64,000 nucleotides of DNA, taken from Virgibacillus_N oceani_A (GTDB lineage Bacteria; Bacillota; Bacilli; Bacillales; Amphibacillaceae). Below the pieces are notes generated by a model. That model did not search any database and was not told the DNA's origin. It saw only the letters and a program-made list of their open reading frames with translations. Both the position numbers and the translations under genes were made by a program. Where the stretch lies: the NCBI GenBank assembly GCA_041521345.1, contig JBGOHB010000027.1; one strand, 5' to 3'. Shown in pieces: positions 62,433 to 64,000 of the stretch. Numbering within the stretch: the first letter of the stretch is position 1; each line of letters opens with the position of its first letter.

Positions 62433-62446
62433 GATTGTCGACATAA
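62433..62446. promoter_or_regulatory. Predicted GntR operator, site 2 (doeA)
   Basis: GATTGTCGACATAA, identical over 14 bases to site 1. The palindrome TGTCGACA begins 17 bases downstream of the -10 of the doeA promoter. A further half-site-like AATTGTCGA adjoins it at 62426-62434. Confidence 0.65.
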
Positions 62447-62460
62447 TTCAAGGTATACTC

Positions 62461-62490
62461 ATTATAATCCATCGATTTTAATAGTGTCAA
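62461..62490 (-). promoter_or_regulatory. Sigma-A type promoter of doeA
   Basis: Perfect boxes on the minus strand: TTGACA (62485-62490), 18-base spacer, TATAAT (62461-62466). It leaves a leader of about 220 bases (62228-62450) in which no riboswitch or small gene is evident. Confidence 0.75.
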
Positions 62491-62583
62491 TTCTTTTTTT
62501 ACTTATTTGAAAATTTATTTTTTCTTTTTGAATAATCCCTGAAAATAATCTGTTGTTTAATATCTTCTTCCCGGATCTAAGAA

Positions 62584-62623
62584 TAAAAAAACACACGGGA
62601 AAAAATATTTCCAGTATGTTTTT
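62584..62623 (-). terminator. Terminator of the aldo-keto reductase gene
   Basis: Minus strand AAACATACTGG pairs with CCCGTGTGTTT (mismatches allowed) followed by a T run, about 50 bases past the stop codon. Confidence 0.65.
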
Positions 62624-62675
62624 GAACGCTGTTTTTAAATTGAACTTTCCTGCTAATCATTACTCTTCACTCGCC

Positions 62676-63503
62676 TCAGTCATAACTGTCCGGATTTGTA
62701 CCTGCCCTGTCGTTTTTATTTAATGCCTGAATCTGTTTCATTTCATCCTCTGTCAGGTAAAAATCAAAAATATCCGCATTTTCTTCTATTCGTATGTCCG
62801 TTATCGTTTTCGGAATGGTAATTACTTCATTTTGTACATCCCAGCGAAGAATCACCTGTGCTGCAGTTTTGTTATATTTCTGTCCAATTTCATTTAATAC
62901 CGGATCATCTAAAAGCTGTCCCCGCTTCAATGGTGACCATGCCTCAAGCTGAATGCCTTCCTGTATACAAAAAGCATGCAGCTCCTCCTGTGTCAAATGG
63001 GGATGGTATTCTACCTGGTCAATGGCAGGTTTTATTTCACAGCCATCCAGCAAATCCTGCAAATGATGGACATGGAAATTACTTACGCCAATTGCCTTAA
63101 CTCTTTCATCTTTATACAGTTTTTCCATCGCACGCCATGTTTCTTTATACATTCCTTTTACCGGCCAGTGTATTAAATAAAGATCCAAATAATCCATCTG
63201 CAGATTTTTCAAGCTTTCCTCAAAAGCCTGGAGCGTAGAATCATAACCCTGCTGATCATTCCAGACTTTTGAAGTGATAAAAACTTTCTCCCGAGCTATA
63301 CTGGAATCTTTAATTGCCTGGCCGACCCCTTTTTCATTAAAGTAAAAAGAAGCTGTATCAATGCTTCTATACCCGGCTTCCAAAGCGCCATCCACTGCCT
63401 GGTAAACCACATCCCCATCCTCCACTTTATACACACCAAGGCCAAAGCCGGGCATCTTCACGCCATTATTTAAAGTAATTACATCTTGTAAATGTTTTAT
63501 CAT
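62676..63503 (-). CDS. Aldo-keto reductase (YvgN-like)
   Basis: 275 residues from the ATG at 63503, with GGAGG seven bases upstream; an upstream in-frame start at 63578 has none. TIM barrel with GFGLGVYKV, the catalytic set Asp/Tyr in YRSIDTASFYFNEKGVG, Lys in VFITSKVWN and His in YLIHWPVKG, and the NADPH site ITIPKTITDIRIEENADIFDF. Reduces aldehydes such as methylglyoxal. Single gene. Confidence 0.9.
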   Translation of the reverse strand: MIKHLQDVITLNNGVKMPGFGLGVYKVEDGDVVYQAVDGALEAGYRSIDTASFYFNEKGVGQAIKDSSIAREKVFITSKVWNDQQGYDSTLQAFEESLKNLQMDYLDLYLIHWPVKGMYKETWRAMEKLYKDERVKAIGVSNFHVHHLQDLLDGCEIKPAIDQVEYHPHLTQEELHAFCIQEGIQLEAWSPLKRGQLLDDPVLNEIGQKYNKTAAQVILRWDVQNEVITIPKTITDIRIEENADIFDFYLTEDEMKQIQALNKNDRAGTNPDSYD

Positions 63504-63735
63504 TGTCATTCCTCCACTAGTATATTTTTTCTCTCTAAAACCATACCCGTTATCTGTTGCCAACCTAACGTATAACAAAAATAGATTTACTCGGAAAGTA
63601 TGAAACTTGCCTTTTCCGCTATTATACCATTTATCCTTTCATAGCCTGCTCCCATGTTTAGGAAGAAAATAGCATCATTGTCAGCACTTGTGGTTCAAAG
63701 CCATTAAGTGTACGACTTTAAATTTAAGGGTATAA

Positions 63736-63887
63736 ATAAAGTGAAACTTCATTCAGTGGGGGTTTAGGCCTACAGGACGCAGGTCATGCAGACGTTGCCA
63801 CAATTCTTTATGATGGGACGAGGAACCACTGTACCGTAGTCCCAGGACGTGGCGATTTTTGTCTGCGTTCCCGCATCCCCCACTGAA
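63736..63887 (+). repeat. Structured dispersed repeat, type A copy 3
   Basis: Starts ATAAAGTGAAACTTCATTCAGTGGGGG and ends CCCCCACTGAA, with middle arm GCAGACGTTGCCAC / GTGGCGATTTTTGTCTGC and inner TGGGAC / GTCCCA. There is no type B partner after it. The loop flank AATTCTTTATGATGGGAC matches type B, so the copy is a mosaic. The remaining 113 bases of the window show only a weak TTTCTAAA / TTTAGAAA dyad. Confidence 0.8.
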
Positions 63888-64000
63888 ACAACCATGGCTA
63901 TGCTACGCATCGCCACCAACTACCATGAAAATGAATTTCTAAACGAAATAGAAGTATTCATTTAGAAAAATATGGAGATATAGTTAATAACAATACGACC

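Overview
The window reads as chromosome of a low-GC, salt-adapted member of the Bacillaceae (Virgibacillus / Oceanobacillus / Lentibacillus-like). This rests on the Bacillus-type ilvBNC-leuABCD operon behind a T-box leader, the ywrABCD-type cluster (two half-size chromate transporters, an Lrp regulator, a YwrD-type gamma-glutamyltransferase), AGGAGG-type ribosome binding sites, a very acidic oligopeptide-binding lipoprotein, and genes that look like ectoine/hydroxyectoine catabolism. The genus is an inference; no rRNA is present.

Layout. 0-1 kb: 5-oxoprolinase genes pxpB-pxpA, running off the left edge. 1.1-3.5 kb: an unusual operon of three small secreted acidic helical proteins and a type I signal peptidase. 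4-6.6 kb: CvfB-type S1 protein, a small membrane protein and a dicarboxylate/glutamate symporter. 6.6-7.0 kb: the first of several copies of a structured dispersed repeat. 7.2-10 kb: TldD/TldE protease pair. 10.4-11.5 kb: a decayed island with a topoisomerase III remnant and a broken AbiEii toxin gene. 11.9-15 kb: oligoendopeptidase F, GNAT acetyltransferase, HAD phosphatase. 15.1-15.4 kb: 52-bp tandem array 1. 15.5-18.9 kb: the ywr-like cluster. 19.2-19.6 kb: second repeat composite. 19.9-22.7 kb: Ser/Thr dehydratase, glycerol kinase, YciI. 23-24.2 kb: secreted M14 carboxypeptidase. 24.4-30.3 kb: opp operon (oppD-F-B-C-A). 31-37.8 kb: an operon for dTDP-4-acetamido-4,6-dideoxyhexose (Fuc4NAc-type) synthesis plus a three-part membrane glycosylation set. 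38.3-39.8 kb: SRPBCC and YitT proteins. 39.8-40.3 kb: 52-bp array 2. 40.5-50.1 kb: ilvBNC-leuABCD plus a threonine ammonia-lyase, behind a T-box whose specifier reads AUC (Ile). 50.6-52.3 kb: ilvD. 52.6-55.6 kb: eutB-like dehydratase, D-amino acid aminotransferase, alanine racemase. 55.8-56.1 kb: 52-bp array 3. 56.1-62.2 kb: gabD, gabT and a GntR/FCD regulator, a divergent D-2-hydroxyacid dehydrogenase, and a DoeA-like ectoine hydrolase. 62.7-63.5 kb: aldo-keto reductase. 63.7 kb: a further repeat copy.

The most interesting observations are: (1) the signal-peptidase operon, whose three mature products share an N-terminal G-[GE]-x-L motif; (2) a dispersed hairpin repeat whose copies differ by compensatory base-pair changes, suggesting a folded RNA; (3) three intergenic arrays all with a 52-bp period, about five helical turns; (4) an identical 14-bp palindromic site just downstream of the -10 of both the gntR-gabTD promoter and the doeA promoter, predicting one regulon; (5) the Fuc4NAc glycosylation locus in a Gram-positive.
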